NCBI RefSeq assembly: GCF_035306705.1
Contig: NZ_DATGNO010000176.1
Span: 1-30,002 of the forward strand
Origin: Xanthomarina sp035306705
Lineage (GTDB): Bacteria > Bacteroidota > Bacteroidia > Flavobacteriales > Flavobacteriaceae
Direction of reading: 5' to 3'
DNA length: 30,002 bases
This document shows, piece by piece, positions 21,635-29,922 of the stretch. A program made the position numbers and the translations under genes. Below the pieces are notes generated by a model. It had not been told where the DNA came from and did not search any database. It worked only from the letters and a program-made list of their open reading frames with translations. The stretch's first letter is position 1. Each line of letters starts with the position of its first letter.

Positions 21635-24600
21635 TTATCCTACTCTCTTTTTAAATTTCCGAACTCTTATAAATGCTATAATAGCTACAACAATTACAAC
21701 CACAGTCAATATATAAATAAACTTCGGAACTGGTATAGGGTCTCCTGCTGCGTAACTATGTAAGCCTGTTAAATAGTAATTCACCCCAAAAGAAGTCATA
21801 ATAATAGATCCAAAAGCAAAAACACTTGCCGTGTTCAAAGTATAGCGACTATTAAGTGCAGGAACAAATCGTAGATGTAATACAATGGCATATATAATAA
21901 TGGAAATTAAGGCCCAAGTTTCCTTAGGATCCCATGCCCAATAACGCCCCCAGGATTCGTTTGCCCAAACCCCTCCTAAAAAAGTACCTATAGTTAATAC
22001 AAATAGGCCTATGGTCATAGAAATCTCGTTAATGTAAGTGAGTTCCTTAATTCGAACATCAATTTTCTTAGCGCTACTTTCAGTTTTAATAATCATTAAG
22101 ATTAATGCCATAAAGCCCAAAACAGCAGATAACGCCAAAGGCGCATAACTACTAACAATTGTAGCCACATGAACCTTTAACCAAAATGACGATTTTAAAA
22201 CAGGCATTAAATTGGTAATCTCTGGATTTAACCAATCTAAATAGCTTACAAATAACAAAGATCCAGAAAACAAAGTGGCTAAAGGCAAGGAAAAATCCGA
22301 TTTTCTAAAAGTAAGTAAGCCACAGAGCATAAGTACCCAAGCTACAAAAACCATCATTTCGTAACCGTTGCTCCAAGGTGGATGCTGCCCTATATACCAA
22401 CGTAACAAAATGTTTCCTGTAAATACCAAGAAACTGATTAATGCTATTAAAACGAGGAAATTCCAAAGAATATTTACAAGTCGTTTTTGTACAAATATTT
22501 TTGAAAGGGCCAATACCAACATGATTAATCCAATGGTGAAAAAGGTTTGGAACAGCCAAAAGTTCAAATTCATTTGGTTATACCACAATTCGGCTTCAAT
22601 TCTTTCTTGGGTAGGGATAATGTCCTTGCCTAAGGTACTTTGGTAAGTATCTATATAGGAAAGTTTATCTGTAGCTTCAGCCCAATTTTTGGAAGCAATA
22701 TCATTAAAATAGGTTCTAGTAATGTTTTGAACAAAACGGCCGTCTTCTACTGGAAAGTCATTAAAGTGATGGTTATAACTAAACCAAGTATCCTTGTCAT
22801 CTAGACTATTTGGAAAAATTTTTAAATAATTTCCTGAGAAAATATTAAATAAGATATTAAAACGCTCATCTACTTTAATAACTTCCTTATCAAATTCGTT
22901 TTGCTCGGCAGGTTTTTTTGCATGGGCATCTTCTACCATTTTGGATAACACATAATCTCCATTTGGATTAATTAAATGATCGAAGGAGATATATCCATCT
23001 TTAGTAATTTTAAGAGGCTTAAAATAATCACCTCCTTTTCTGGCATCTATTTTAATAATAGGTATTTTTTGCCAAGCTCCAGGTGAAACGTGCATAGCCA
23101 AAAACACCTGATTGGCATCCAAACTTATTCTTTTAGCTTCTGCTTTATAGGTGAAAGTTGATTTGCCATATATTTTTCGTAAAAACTCTGAAGCTAATGT
23201 ATGGATAGGCTTAATTCTTCCGTCTATATCTTGAACTAGGATTCTTCCAAATAAATCGGAATGTTGTTTGTCTATTTTTTGTGCTATAACCAATTCAGTA
23301 ACAGATGGTATCGAATCCTTTTGCATCGCTGGTTGAGCAAAAGTGTCAAAAGAACTTAATAAGAAAAGTAGTAGGAAAGGGGCGTAATTTTTTATTTTCT
23401 TGAGTTTTTTAGTAATTGTCGTAAAACGAGTTCTTTTTCCAAAGAGCGTAAAGAACATCCCAATCGTTAAGAATAGGTAGCCGATATAAGTGGTAACTGT
23501 GCCTAAAACGTCATGGTTTACAGCTAGAAGTGTTCCTTTTTCATCGGTGTCGTAACTGGCTTGATAAAAACGAAAACCACCATAATCCAATACATTATTC
23601 ATATAGATTCGAAATGGCATCTCGGTCTCACCATCTATAACGGTCACCTCGCTAGCGTAGGAAGATGGACTTTCAGAACCAGGATATCTTTCCAATTGAA
23701 AGTCATTTAATTTCACCGAAAATGGAATTTCAATCGGCATGGCACCGTAAGAAAAACTGAGGTTTATATTATCTACTGTGGTTTCATGGGTGGTAGGCAA
23801 AAATCCTTTTCGGTACAAAAGCATCACTTCCTCGGTTTTGTCTCCAATACTAACGTTTAGTACTACTGCATCGTCTTTTGTGGGATCGTTGTCTTTTGGT
23901 TTTTCTGAAGTACTTACCAATTTCATGCTTCCATACTCGTGATAAGATAACGGGACAAAAGATAAATCACCGTGTCTATACAAGGTTTTAAGACTCATAT
24001 TCTGAAGAGAATCTCCTTTAATTACACCTGCTTTTTGATCGGCCATTACAAAGAAATCGAGTGGGTGAGGCGCCCAGATTTTAAACTGTCCGTCTGTTTC
24101 AATAATATTGATAATTCCTTCTTCTTGGGCTTCAAATCCTACTTTATGTTTTTGTGGTCCAATAATTTCCACTTCTCCTTTGTTTAAAAAAAGAGTTTCC
24201 CTACCGTTGCCAGAAGTCACAACCATTTGCAACAAAGGTGTTCCCTTTTTAGGATCATCCACAATTTCAGGTAAAGCATCGGCAACAAACTCCTTTAAGG
24301 AAATGGTAATGGGTGTATCTTCAATATCTGTGTCTATAGAAAAGTTATTATTATTTAAAGGGGAAAACTCCATCTTTTTTTGAAGATGCCTAGTTTTATT
24401 TCCGTTTGAAATATGAACTTGTAAATAATTTTTATCTGAAATAATGGTGCTGGAACTTTGCCCTTCCCGAATACGCATAATTCCTCCGTAGGAATCATAT
24501 CGTGTAATTCCCGCACCAATAATTATAACAATAAATGCCAAATGAAAAAGAAGCACTGCCCATTTTTCTTTTCGCCATAAATTATACTTAAAGGTGTTGG

Positions 24601-24787
24601 CTAAGAAACATAGTGCCAAACCAACCATAACCAATTCAAACCACAAAGCATCATAGATTTTAATCCAAGCGGTATCTGTGCCAAAATCATTTTCAATAAA
24701 GGTGGCTGCGGCCATGGAAACAGCAAAGATTAGAAGTAAAACTAAGGCTAGAACAGAAGACGAAAAGAGTCGATAAATATATTTCAT
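21635..24787 (-). CDS. ccsBA: Fused ResB-CcsA cytochrome c biogenesis protein (system II)
   Basis: The 1050-residue membrane protein fuses the two halves of the system II haem lyase. The N-terminal ResB/CcsB half has spans near 10-30, 48-65 and 75-97, a large periplasmic region, and a further span near 430. The C-terminal CcsA half has several spans and the WWD haem-handling domain (WANESWGRYWAWDPKETWAL, about 941-960). Conserved His occur in LKVHVATIVSS and GLHSYAAG. The complex exports haem and attaches it to CxxCH motifs outside the membrane. It follows nrfA by 63 bp on the same strand, so it probably serves the nine haem sites of NrfH and NrfA. Fused forms are usual in Bacteroidota and Epsilonproteobacteria. 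Confidence 0.94.
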   Translation of the reverse strand: MKYIYRLFSSSVLALVLLLIFAVSMAAATFIENDFGTDTAWIKIYDALWFELVMVGLALCFLANTFKYNLWRKEKWAVLLFHLAFIVIIIGAGITRYDSYGGIMRIREGQSSSTIISDKNYLQVHISNGNKTRHLQKKMEFSPLNNNNFSIDTDIEDTPITISLKEFVADALPEIVDDPKKGTPLLQMVVTSGNGRETLFLNKGEVEIIGPQKHKVGFEAQEEGIINIIETDGQFKIWAPHPLDFFVMADQKAGVIKGDSLQNMSLKTLYRHGDLSFVPLSYHEYGSMKLVSTSEKPKDNDPTKDDAVVLNVSIGDKTEEVMLLYRKGFLPTTHETTVDNINLSFSYGAMPIEIPFSVKLNDFQLERYPGSESPSSYASEVTVIDGETEMPFRIYMNNVLDYGGFRFYQASYDTDEKGTLLAVNHDVLGTVTTYIGYLFLTIGMFFTLFGKRTRFTTITKKLKKIKNYAPFLLLFLLSSFDTFAQPAMQKDSIPSVTELVIAQKIDKQHSDLFGRILVQDIDGRIKPIHTLASEFLRKIYGKSTFTYKAEAKRISLDANQVFLAMHVSPGAWQKIPIIKIDARKGGDYFKPLKITKDGYISFDHLINPNGDYVLSKMVEDAHAKKPAEQNEFDKEVIKVDERFNILFNIFSGNYLKIFPNSLDDKDTWFSYNHHFNDFPVEDGRFVQNITRTYFNDIASKNWAEATDKLSYIDTYQSTLGKDIIPTQERIEAELWYNQMNLNFWLFQTFFTIGLIMLVLALSKIFVQKRLVNILWNFLVLIALISFLVFTGNILLRWYIGQHPPWSNGYEMMVFVAWVLMLCGLLTFRKSDFSLPLATLFSGSLLFVSYLDWLNPEITNLMPVLKSSFWLKVHVATIVSSYAPLALSAVLGFMALILMIIKTESSAKKIDVRIKELTYINEISMTIGLFVLTIGTFLGGVWANESWGRYWAWDPKETWALISIIIYAIVLHLRFVPALNSRYTLNTASVFAFGSIIMTSFGVNYYLTGLHSYAAGDPIPVPKFIYILTVVVIVVAIIAFIRVRKFKKRVG

Positions 24788-24850
24788 AGAGAGGAATAGG
24801 GCTTAAATAAGCCGTTAAAGTTTTTTTAAAACCGCGTTTGGCGCAGAATT

Positions 24851-26347
24851 TTAATTGGCGCTTACTACTTTCTTTGAACCCATTTTAGCTTCACGCTCTT
24901 TGGCTTCTTCTAGCCATTTTGGCAAGACGTTGGTTTTAAATTCTTCTTTCTCTTCTCTAAGTTTGTCCATATCGAGACCTATATATTTTTGCGCTTTCGC
25001 TTTAGTAGAAATATCTGGCATTGCTACAGGGTCGTTATGACCTAAAGTTGCTAAAAGACGCACTAACATAACACGTGCTTCTTGTGCTTCTGCAAGCCCG
25101 CTACCTAATACCCGACCTATTTCTACAGGTGAATGGAAGGAAGCACCATGAGAAGCAGCAGTATAATCCCAACGCCATTGTGCGTGACGAATACTCATAA
25201 GTATATCTTTCATTTGTTCGTTAGTGGCACCAAGTTCCCAAGCTTTTCCTGCTTCAACATGTGCTTTCACCAAGACATCTTCTAATTTAATTCTGTTTTC
25301 ATTGGCTTTTCGTTGTCTGTCATATACATTGGCTATAAGTTTATCTGTTTCTTCTCTATGACATACCTGACAAGAATTGGCTACATTATTTAAAGGCGAT
25401 TGTAAATGGTGATCGGTAAACTTTTGTCCGCCTTCACTCTTATAAGGCATGTGGCAATCGGCACATGAAACACCACGATCGGCATGAACTCCTGTAAGGA
25501 AGATTTCATAATCTGGATGCTGCGCTTTTAACATAGGTGCTTTACTAATAGCGTGTGTCCAATCTGAAAAACCAATGTCGTCGTAATATTTTTCCATGTC
25601 CTCAACCGAAAATCCGTTTTCCCATGGGAAAGTAAGGTAACTAGTACCTTCATGACCCGGTTTGTTTTTATTAAAATAATATTCTACGTGACATTGCGCA
25701 CATACTAATGAGCGCATTTCTTGGTGGGTTGACTTGTTGATATCTTTACCCATTGCTTGAAAAGCCTCAACCAGTGCAGGTCTAGTAATACGTAATTTCA
25801 TACTTGTTGGGTCGTGACAATCTGCACAACCAATTGGGTTGACCACTTCAGAAACATTTTCTGCCCAAGTACCAGCATAAAACTCTCCAACTCCATGTTC
25901 GTCCATCAATCGAGGTACGTCTGGACCTTTACATGCCCAGCAAGTAGCTGGCATTGGACCATCTTCTTTATTTTCTGGAGCTCCAGAACGCAAAGAGTTA
26001 TGAAGATCGTCTATGGCATAAAAGTGACCACGACCTTGATTGTAGTCTTTTGAAAAAGCATATCCTGCCCAAAGCACAACCATTCTAGGGTCTTCTTTAA
26101 GCATATCAACTGTTGCCGACCCGCCTTGATACGAGGCAAATGAAGTATCTGCTGTTTGCATATAGGATTGGTATTCCCGAGGATAGTTTTTGCCCCATTC
26201 CTCATTTCTTGGCTCATTTTTGCCAATTTCTACATTGGGCACATATTTGTATTTGGCCTCATTTTTCCTATTAATAATACTTGATGCGAGTAGTCCTAAT
26301 AAAAAGACCACTACAATTGTTACGACGAAGAGAACTTTGTTTTTCAT
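24851..26347 (-). CDS. nrfA: Ammonia-forming cytochrome c nitrite reductase, catalytic subunit
   Basis: The 498-residue pentahaem enzyme performs the six-electron reduction of nitrite to ammonium in the periplasm. An N-terminal signal anchor spans about 5-26. The catalytic haem site is CWACK (136-140), the Lys-ligated motif diagnostic of NrfA. Four CxxCH sites follow at 174-178, 216-220, 295-299 and 326-330. The active-site tyrosine lies in HVEYYF just after the third haem and the His in FTDHH. The retained uncleaved-looking hydrophobic N-terminus fits a protein held near its NrfH partner. NrfH is encoded immediately upstream (12-bp gap) and the haem lyase downstream, so the operon supplies enzyme, electron donor and assembly factor. 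Confidence 0.97.
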   Translation of the reverse strand: MKNKVLFVVTIVVVFLLGLLASSIINRKNEAKYKYVPNVEIGKNEPRNEEWGKNYPREYQSYMQTADTSFASYQGGSATVDMLKEDPRMVVLWAGYAFSKDYNQGRGHFYAIDDLHNSLRSGAPENKEDGPMPATCWACKGPDVPRLMDEHGVGEFYAGTWAENVSEVVNPIGCADCHDPTSMKLRITRPALVEAFQAMGKDINKSTHQEMRSLVCAQCHVEYYFNKNKPGHEGTSYLTFPWENGFSVEDMEKYYDDIGFSDWTHAISKAPMLKAQHPDYEIFLTGVHADRGVSCADCHMPYKSEGGQKFTDHHLQSPLNNVANSCQVCHREETDKLIANVYDRQRKANENRIKLEDVLVKAHVEAGKAWELGATNEQMKDILMSIRHAQWRWDYTAASHGASFHSPVEIGRVLGSGLAEAQEARVMLVRLLATLGHNDPVAMPDISTKAKAQKYIGLDMDKLREEKEEFKTNVLPKWLEEAKEREAKMGSKKVVSAN

Positions 26348-26359
26348 ATTTGTTGAGGT

Positions 26360-26959
26360 TTATTGTGCTTCCATTTCTTTTGCCAACCATTCCGGGATTA
26401 CCATTTCATCTTGATCGGTAGGTAAAGGGGCAATATTATATTTTACTGTGGATAGGCCGTGTATACGACCATGAGGTACTTCTTGATGACAAGACCAACA
26501 GGCTCTTTCTGTACGATTTTCTTTATGATTATCAAGCCAGCCATCATACTTAACTTCTGTAACTTGCTGAATGTGACATCTGATACAGTTGTTTTGAACA
26601 ACTTCTTCTGAAGCTTCACGCATGGTAATAACATCTGGCTCTGCCCTAGCTGTAAAAACAGCCGAATGGTACAAACCATCTTTAGCTTTAAAATAATAAG
26701 AGTTAAAAATATTGTCTTGTGGAACATGACAGCCATTACAAGAAACCCATTCTCTGTGGGAACTATGCATCCAACTATTATATACAGGGGTCATGACGTG
26801 ACAGTTTACACAGGCCTGTGGATTATCTGATAAATAGGAAACAACTTCAGCTTCTCTCATTATGAAAAACCCTAATCCCATCACACAAGCAATTGCGAAA
26901 ACTGCAAATGTGCGCCAAGAGGAGCCTCTTTCTGGAAGTATTTTAAAATTAAACTTCAT
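26360..26959 (-). CDS. nrfH: Cytochrome c nitrite reductase small subunit (NapC/NirT family)
   Basis: The 199-residue tetrahaem quinol dehydrogenase has one N-terminal membrane anchor (about 16-34) and four CxxCH sites at 50-54, 74-78, 125-129 and 154-158. Met56 in CVNCHVMTP is the unusual axial ligand of haem 1 known from NrfH. It takes electrons from menaquinol and passes them to NrfA. It is the first gene of nrfH-nrfA-ccsBA. No exact TAnnTTTG box and no FNR-like TTGAT-N4-ATCAA site is visible upstream on the minus strand, so its control is not explained by the motifs I can recognise. Confidence 0.96.
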   Translation of the reverse strand: MKFNFKILPERGSSWRTFAVFAIACVMGLGFFIMREAEVVSYLSDNPQACVNCHVMTPVYNSWMHSSHREWVSCNGCHVPQDNIFNSYYFKAKDGLYHSAVFTARAEPDVITMREASEEVVQNNCIRCHIQQVTEVKYDGWLDNHKENRTERACWSCHQEVPHGRIHGLSTVKYNIAPLPTDQDEMVIPEWLAKEMEAQ

Positions 26960-27180
26960 ATTACAATGAATTGTGAGTTAAAAATAGAGAAATGAATTTT
27001 AACGAAAGGTGAGAATAATCATATTCCTACTAAAGATGAAAAATAATAACAACAAATAAGATGAATATCTAAATAAATAATTTAGTTGAGATGTTTTGTA
27101 ATACTTGAGACAAATAAGTGTAACTAACTATAAATCAGTATTTAAAACAATGTTATGAGATGTTAATATGAGATTTTATT

Positions 27181-27204
27181 ATGGATATAACGTATCATAT
27201 CCAT
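27181..27204. promoter_or_regulatory. 24-bp inverted repeat in the nrfH-pncB intergenic region
   Basis: ATGGATAT and ATATCCAT are 8-bp arms around an 8-bp spacer. It lies 221 bp from nrfH and 40 bp upstream of the -7 box at 27244. It could be an operator for either direction or a hairpin. Confidence 0.4.
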
Positions 27205-27243
27205 GTGATTTGTAGCTATTTGGAATCTCTCTAAAATACTTTA

Positions 27244-27251
27244 TATATTTG
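27244..27251 (+). promoter_or_regulatory. -7 promoter element upstream of the pncB leader
   Basis: TATATTTG is an exact match. The pncB start is 285 bp downstream, so a transcript from here would carry a long structured leader or be a separate small RNA. Confidence 0.4.
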
Positions 27252-27258
27252 AAAGCCG

Positions 27259-27318
27259 CTCCTAAAACGCAATTTTCAATTAAAAACCTAGCTCTTTTAG
27301 ATAGGAGGGTTTTTAGGA
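27259..27318 (+). ncRNA. Candidate structured leader or small RNA upstream of pncB
   Basis: A hairpin is possible between AAAAACC (27282-27288) and GGTTTTT (27308-27314), with inner CTC (27292-27294)/GAG (27305-27307) pairing. It ends in a T-run like a terminator. The upstream segment CTCCTAAAA (27259-27267) can instead pair with TTTTAG-AT-AGGAG (27295-27307) or with TTTTTAGGA (27310-27318). Mutually exclusive pairings near a terminator-like stem are the pattern of an attenuator. This is a by-eye fold and no known riboswitch class is recognised. Confidence 0.3.
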
Positions 27319-27405
27319 AATCCAACTGAGAATATGTTTAAAACTTTATTTAATGGTTTTTATATAACGATAAAATGAATAACTTTTAGCAAAAAAACTT
27401 TTAAC

Positions 27406-27437
27406 TTGGTGACATAATATTTACCAGATTAATTTCG
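27406..27437 (+). promoter_or_regulatory. Near-consensus promoter proximal to pncB
   Basis: TTG (27406-27408) is followed after 21 bp by TAATTTCG (27430-27437), one mismatch from TAnnTTTG. It would give a leader of about 95 nt. Confidence 0.35.
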
Positions 27438-27536
27438 CGGTTTTTAAAGGGCTTTTTATTTAATTATAACTAAAGAAAGCACATAAATTTTTGAATATTT
27501 TAACAGAATTAGAACTCTAAATTAAAACAAACTCTT

Positions 27537-28934
27537 ATGCAAATTACAGCTGCTTATACAGATCTTTATCAACTTACCATGGCGCAAGTCTATTTTAGAA
27601 CGAAACCATCTGGAAGAGCGGTTTTTGACTATTATTATCGAAATAATCCTTTTAATGGTGGATATTCAATTTTTACTGGACTAGAGGATGTGTTGGACAT
27701 TCTTGAAACACTCAAGTTCTCAGTTTCAGATATCGCTTATTTAGAACAACACGGATTTGAAAAAGATTTCCTGGATTATTTAAGGGATTTTCGTTTTCGC
27801 GGTGCTATTTATTCTTGTAAAGAAGGGGATGTTGTATTTCCAAACCGTCCCATTTTACAAGTAGAAGCTAATATAATAGAAGCGCAGATAATTGAGACTT
27901 TTTTACTGAATATGCTCAATTTTCAAACGCTCATTGCTACAAAAGCCAGCCGAATACGCTACAGTGCAAAAAAAGAAATTCTATTGGACATGGGCTTACG
28001 TCGAGCCCATGCAACTGGTGGATATTATGCATCAAGAGCGGCAGCAATTGGTGGCTTTGACGGTACTAGCAATGTAAAAGCAGCTGAAGATTATAACATT
28101 CCATGTTCAGGAACCATGGCGCACTCCTTTATACAAAGTTATGAGGATGAATTACAGGCTTTTAGGGACTTTGCAAAGTGGCGCCCAAAAAACTGCGTGC
28201 TTTTAGTTGACACCTTTAATACGCTTAAAAGTGGATTGCCAAATGCCATGATTGTTGCTAAGGAAATGGAGAAAAAGGGAGAACAATTATTGGGCGTTCG
28301 ATTAGACAGTGGCGATTTGGCGTATTTATCAAAAAAAACACGAAGGATGTTGGATGATGCCAATTTGGACTATGTAAAAATTGTAGTCTCTAACCAGTTG
28401 GATGAATATGTTATAAAAAGTCTTAAGGAGCAAGGTGCGCCCATTGATATTTTTGGGGTAGGAACAAACCTAGTTACAGGAAAACCTGATGCTTCCTTGG
28501 GTGGTGTTTATAAATTATCAGAATACAATGGAGAACCAAGAATCAAACTTTCTGAAGATATAATTAAGGTGTCGCTGCCTTACAAAAAACAAGTGTATAG
28601 AATGTTGGATGAAAATGGGATGTTTTATGGAGCCGATGCGGTGGCACTATTTAAGGAAGAAAAGGTAACCGAAATGGAACATGCATTCGACGCTAATAAA
28701 AGTTTAAATCTCAGTCGCTTTACTCATGAACCTCTGCTTGAAAAGGTGATGGAACATGGTAAAAAAGTAAATTCACCACGATCTGTGACTGAAATTGCCA
28801 GCTATTCGCAATCTCGATTAGAAAAACTTCCCGACGAATATAAACGGTTTCAAAACCCACACATTTATAAAATAGGCCTTAGTACCAAACTCAAGCAAGA
28901 ACGCGATAAGTTGGTTCAAAAACATAAGTTTTAA
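27537..28934 (+). CDS. pncB: Nicotinate phosphoribosyltransferase
   Basis: The 465-residue enzyme makes nicotinate mononucleotide from nicotinate and PRPP with ATP. Family features run the whole length: the opening YTDLYQLTMAQVYF, the FNGGYSIFTGLEDVLDIL segment, and LDMGLRRAHATGGYYASRAA. SGTMAHSFIQSYEDE carries the active-site His. LLVDTFNTLKSGLPNA, GVRLDSGDLAYLSK and FGVGTNLVTGKPDASLGGVYKL form the PRPP-binding barrel. Length and DSGDL/GVGT motifs fit bacterial NAPRTase better than NAMPT. The nicotinamidase gene lies 55 bp downstream on the same strand, so both steps of nicotinamide salvage are coupled. Confidence 0.95.
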   Translation: MQITAAYTDLYQLTMAQVYFRTKPSGRAVFDYYYRNNPFNGGYSIFTGLEDVLDILETLKFSVSDIAYLEQHGFEKDFLDYLRDFRFRGAIYSCKEGDVVFPNRPILQVEANIIEAQIIETFLLNMLNFQTLIATKASRIRYSAKKEILLDMGLRRAHATGGYYASRAAAIGGFDGTSNVKAAEDYNIPCSGTMAHSFIQSYEDELQAFRDFAKWRPKNCVLLVDTFNTLKSGLPNAMIVAKEMEKKGEQLLGVRLDSGDLAYLSKKTRRMLDDANLDYVKIVVSNQLDEYVIKSLKEQGAPIDIFGVGTNLVTGKPDASLGGVYKLSEYNGEPRIKLSEDIIKVSLPYKKQVYRMLDENGMFYGADAVALFKEEKVTEMEHAFDANKSLNLSRFTHEPLLEKVMEHGKKVNSPRSVTEIASYSQSRLEKLPDEYKRFQNPHIYKIGLSTKLKQERDKLVQKHKF

Positions 28935-28989
28935 ATTTGATATAAAACGAAGCAAATTATACCAATATGATCAATAAAAAAAGACAACT

Positions 28990-29595
28990 ATGAAAACCCT
29001 CCTTATAATTGATGTACAAAACGACTTTATGCCTGGCGGATCGCTTGCTGTTCCCAATGCAGATGAAATAGTACCAGTAATCAATAGCATACAACATAAA
29101 TTTGATCTCGTGGTTGCCGCTCAAGATTGGCATCCTCAAGACCATGTAAGCTTTGCTTCCAACCATAATGGAAAAGCCAACTTTGAAGAGGTTGAGATGC
29201 ATGGAAAACCACAAACTTTGTGGCCAGATCATTGTGTGCAAGGAACAGAGGGAGCTCAATTTCATCCCGATCTGGAAACTCAAAAGTGGGAAGCGATTTT
29301 TAGAAAGGGAACAGATAAGGAAATAGACAGTTATAGTGCATTTTACGACAATGGTCATTTAAAGTCTACTGGATTGGCTGGTTATTTAAAAGAAAAGGGT
29401 GTATCACAACTATTTCTATGTGGTCTTGCAGCAGATATTTGTGTGTATTTCTCTGCATACGACGCTTTTAAAGAAGGCTTTGCATGTTTCTTTATTGAAG
29501 ATGCATCGCAGCCATTAGATTCAGAAGCTTTTAAGGAAATTAAAAAGAAGATGGAATATCTAGGAATTCAAATCATTTCCTCAAAATCCATCTAA
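28990..29595 (+). CDS. pncA: Nicotinamidase
   Basis: The 201-residue isochorismatase-fold hydrolase deamidates nicotinamide to nicotinate. The catalytic triad is visible as Asp8 (LLIIDVQNDFMPGGSL), Lys106 (FRKGTDKEIDSYSAF) and Cys151 (CGLAADICVYFSAYDA). Metal ligands are Asp46 and His48 (AAQDWHPQDH) and His81 (TLWPDHCVQGT). All match E. coli PncA. It feeds nicotinate to PncB, encoded 55 bp upstream, and would also accept pyrazinamide-like amides. It is the last gene on the plus strand in the window. Confidence 0.96.
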   Translation: MKTLLIIDVQNDFMPGGSLAVPNADEIVPVINSIQHKFDLVVAAQDWHPQDHVSFASNHNGKANFEEVEMHGKPQTLWPDHCVQGTEGAQFHPDLETQKWEAIFRKGTDKEIDSYSAFYDNGHLKSTGLAGYLKEKGVSQLFLCGLAADICVYFSAYDAFKEGFACFFIEDASQPLDSEAFKEIKKKMEYLGIQIISSKSI

Positions 29596-29820
29596 CACCT
29601 ATTTTTAACCCGGTTCTCCTTAACATCAATCGCTTTAAGTGCGGCATTTTGGTTAAGTAAAATTTCTTCCAGAAACCTGATAATAGAAATAATTTTTCTC
29701 TGAAATATTTTTAGTATATTTATAGACAGTTACTTAGGAGTTTTTAAAATAGAATCCAAAAGTTAATAGTCCTAAGCTAATTTTTAATATTCAGCAAAGT
29801 AAATGACTTTGGAATTAATT

Positions 29821-29852
29821 TCTATAAAGTTTATGTTCTCAAAACTTATAGA
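29821..29852 (+). other. Stem-loop, 11 bp with a single bulge
   Basis: TCTATA, bulged A, AGTTT pairs with AAACT, TATAGA around a 9-nt loop. It is one of two consecutive stem-loops in DNA without a gene; its function is unknown. Confidence 0.5.
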
Positions 29853-29891
29853 GTATAGAGGAGGTTTTTCACCTGAATATAGTACGATCCA

Positions 29892-29922
29892 AATACTCTG
29901 AATACGGAAGTATTCAGATATT
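29892..29922 (+). other. Strong stem-loop with GGAA tetraloop
   Basis: TCTGAATAC (29897-29905) and GTATTCAGA (29910-29918) pair perfectly around GGAA, a GNRA-type tetraloop. AATA/TATT extends the stem past one bulged C. No T-run follows directly, so it does not look like a terminator. Confidence 0.6.

Larger units (their letters stand above)
26960..27536. other. 577-bp divergent intergenic region between nrfH and pncB
   Basis: No gene is seen. The contents I can point to are a 24-bp inverted repeat at 27181-27204, a plus-strand -7 box at 27244-27251 followed by possible alternative hairpins (27259-27318), and a near-consensus promoter at 27406-27437. The nrfH-proximal part (26960-27180) is AT-rich without a motif I recognise. 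Confidence 0.6.

Noticed and set aside
26011..26736. Additional frames inside nrfA and nrfH on the same and opposite strand.
   Set aside because: They overlap haem-binding coding sequence in other frames and contain no motif of their own.
26960..27180. FNR/CRP-type site for nrfH.
   Set aside because: Short pieces such as TTGAGACAA (27105-27113) are present, but no two half-sites with FNR- or CRP-like spacing and symmetry were found.
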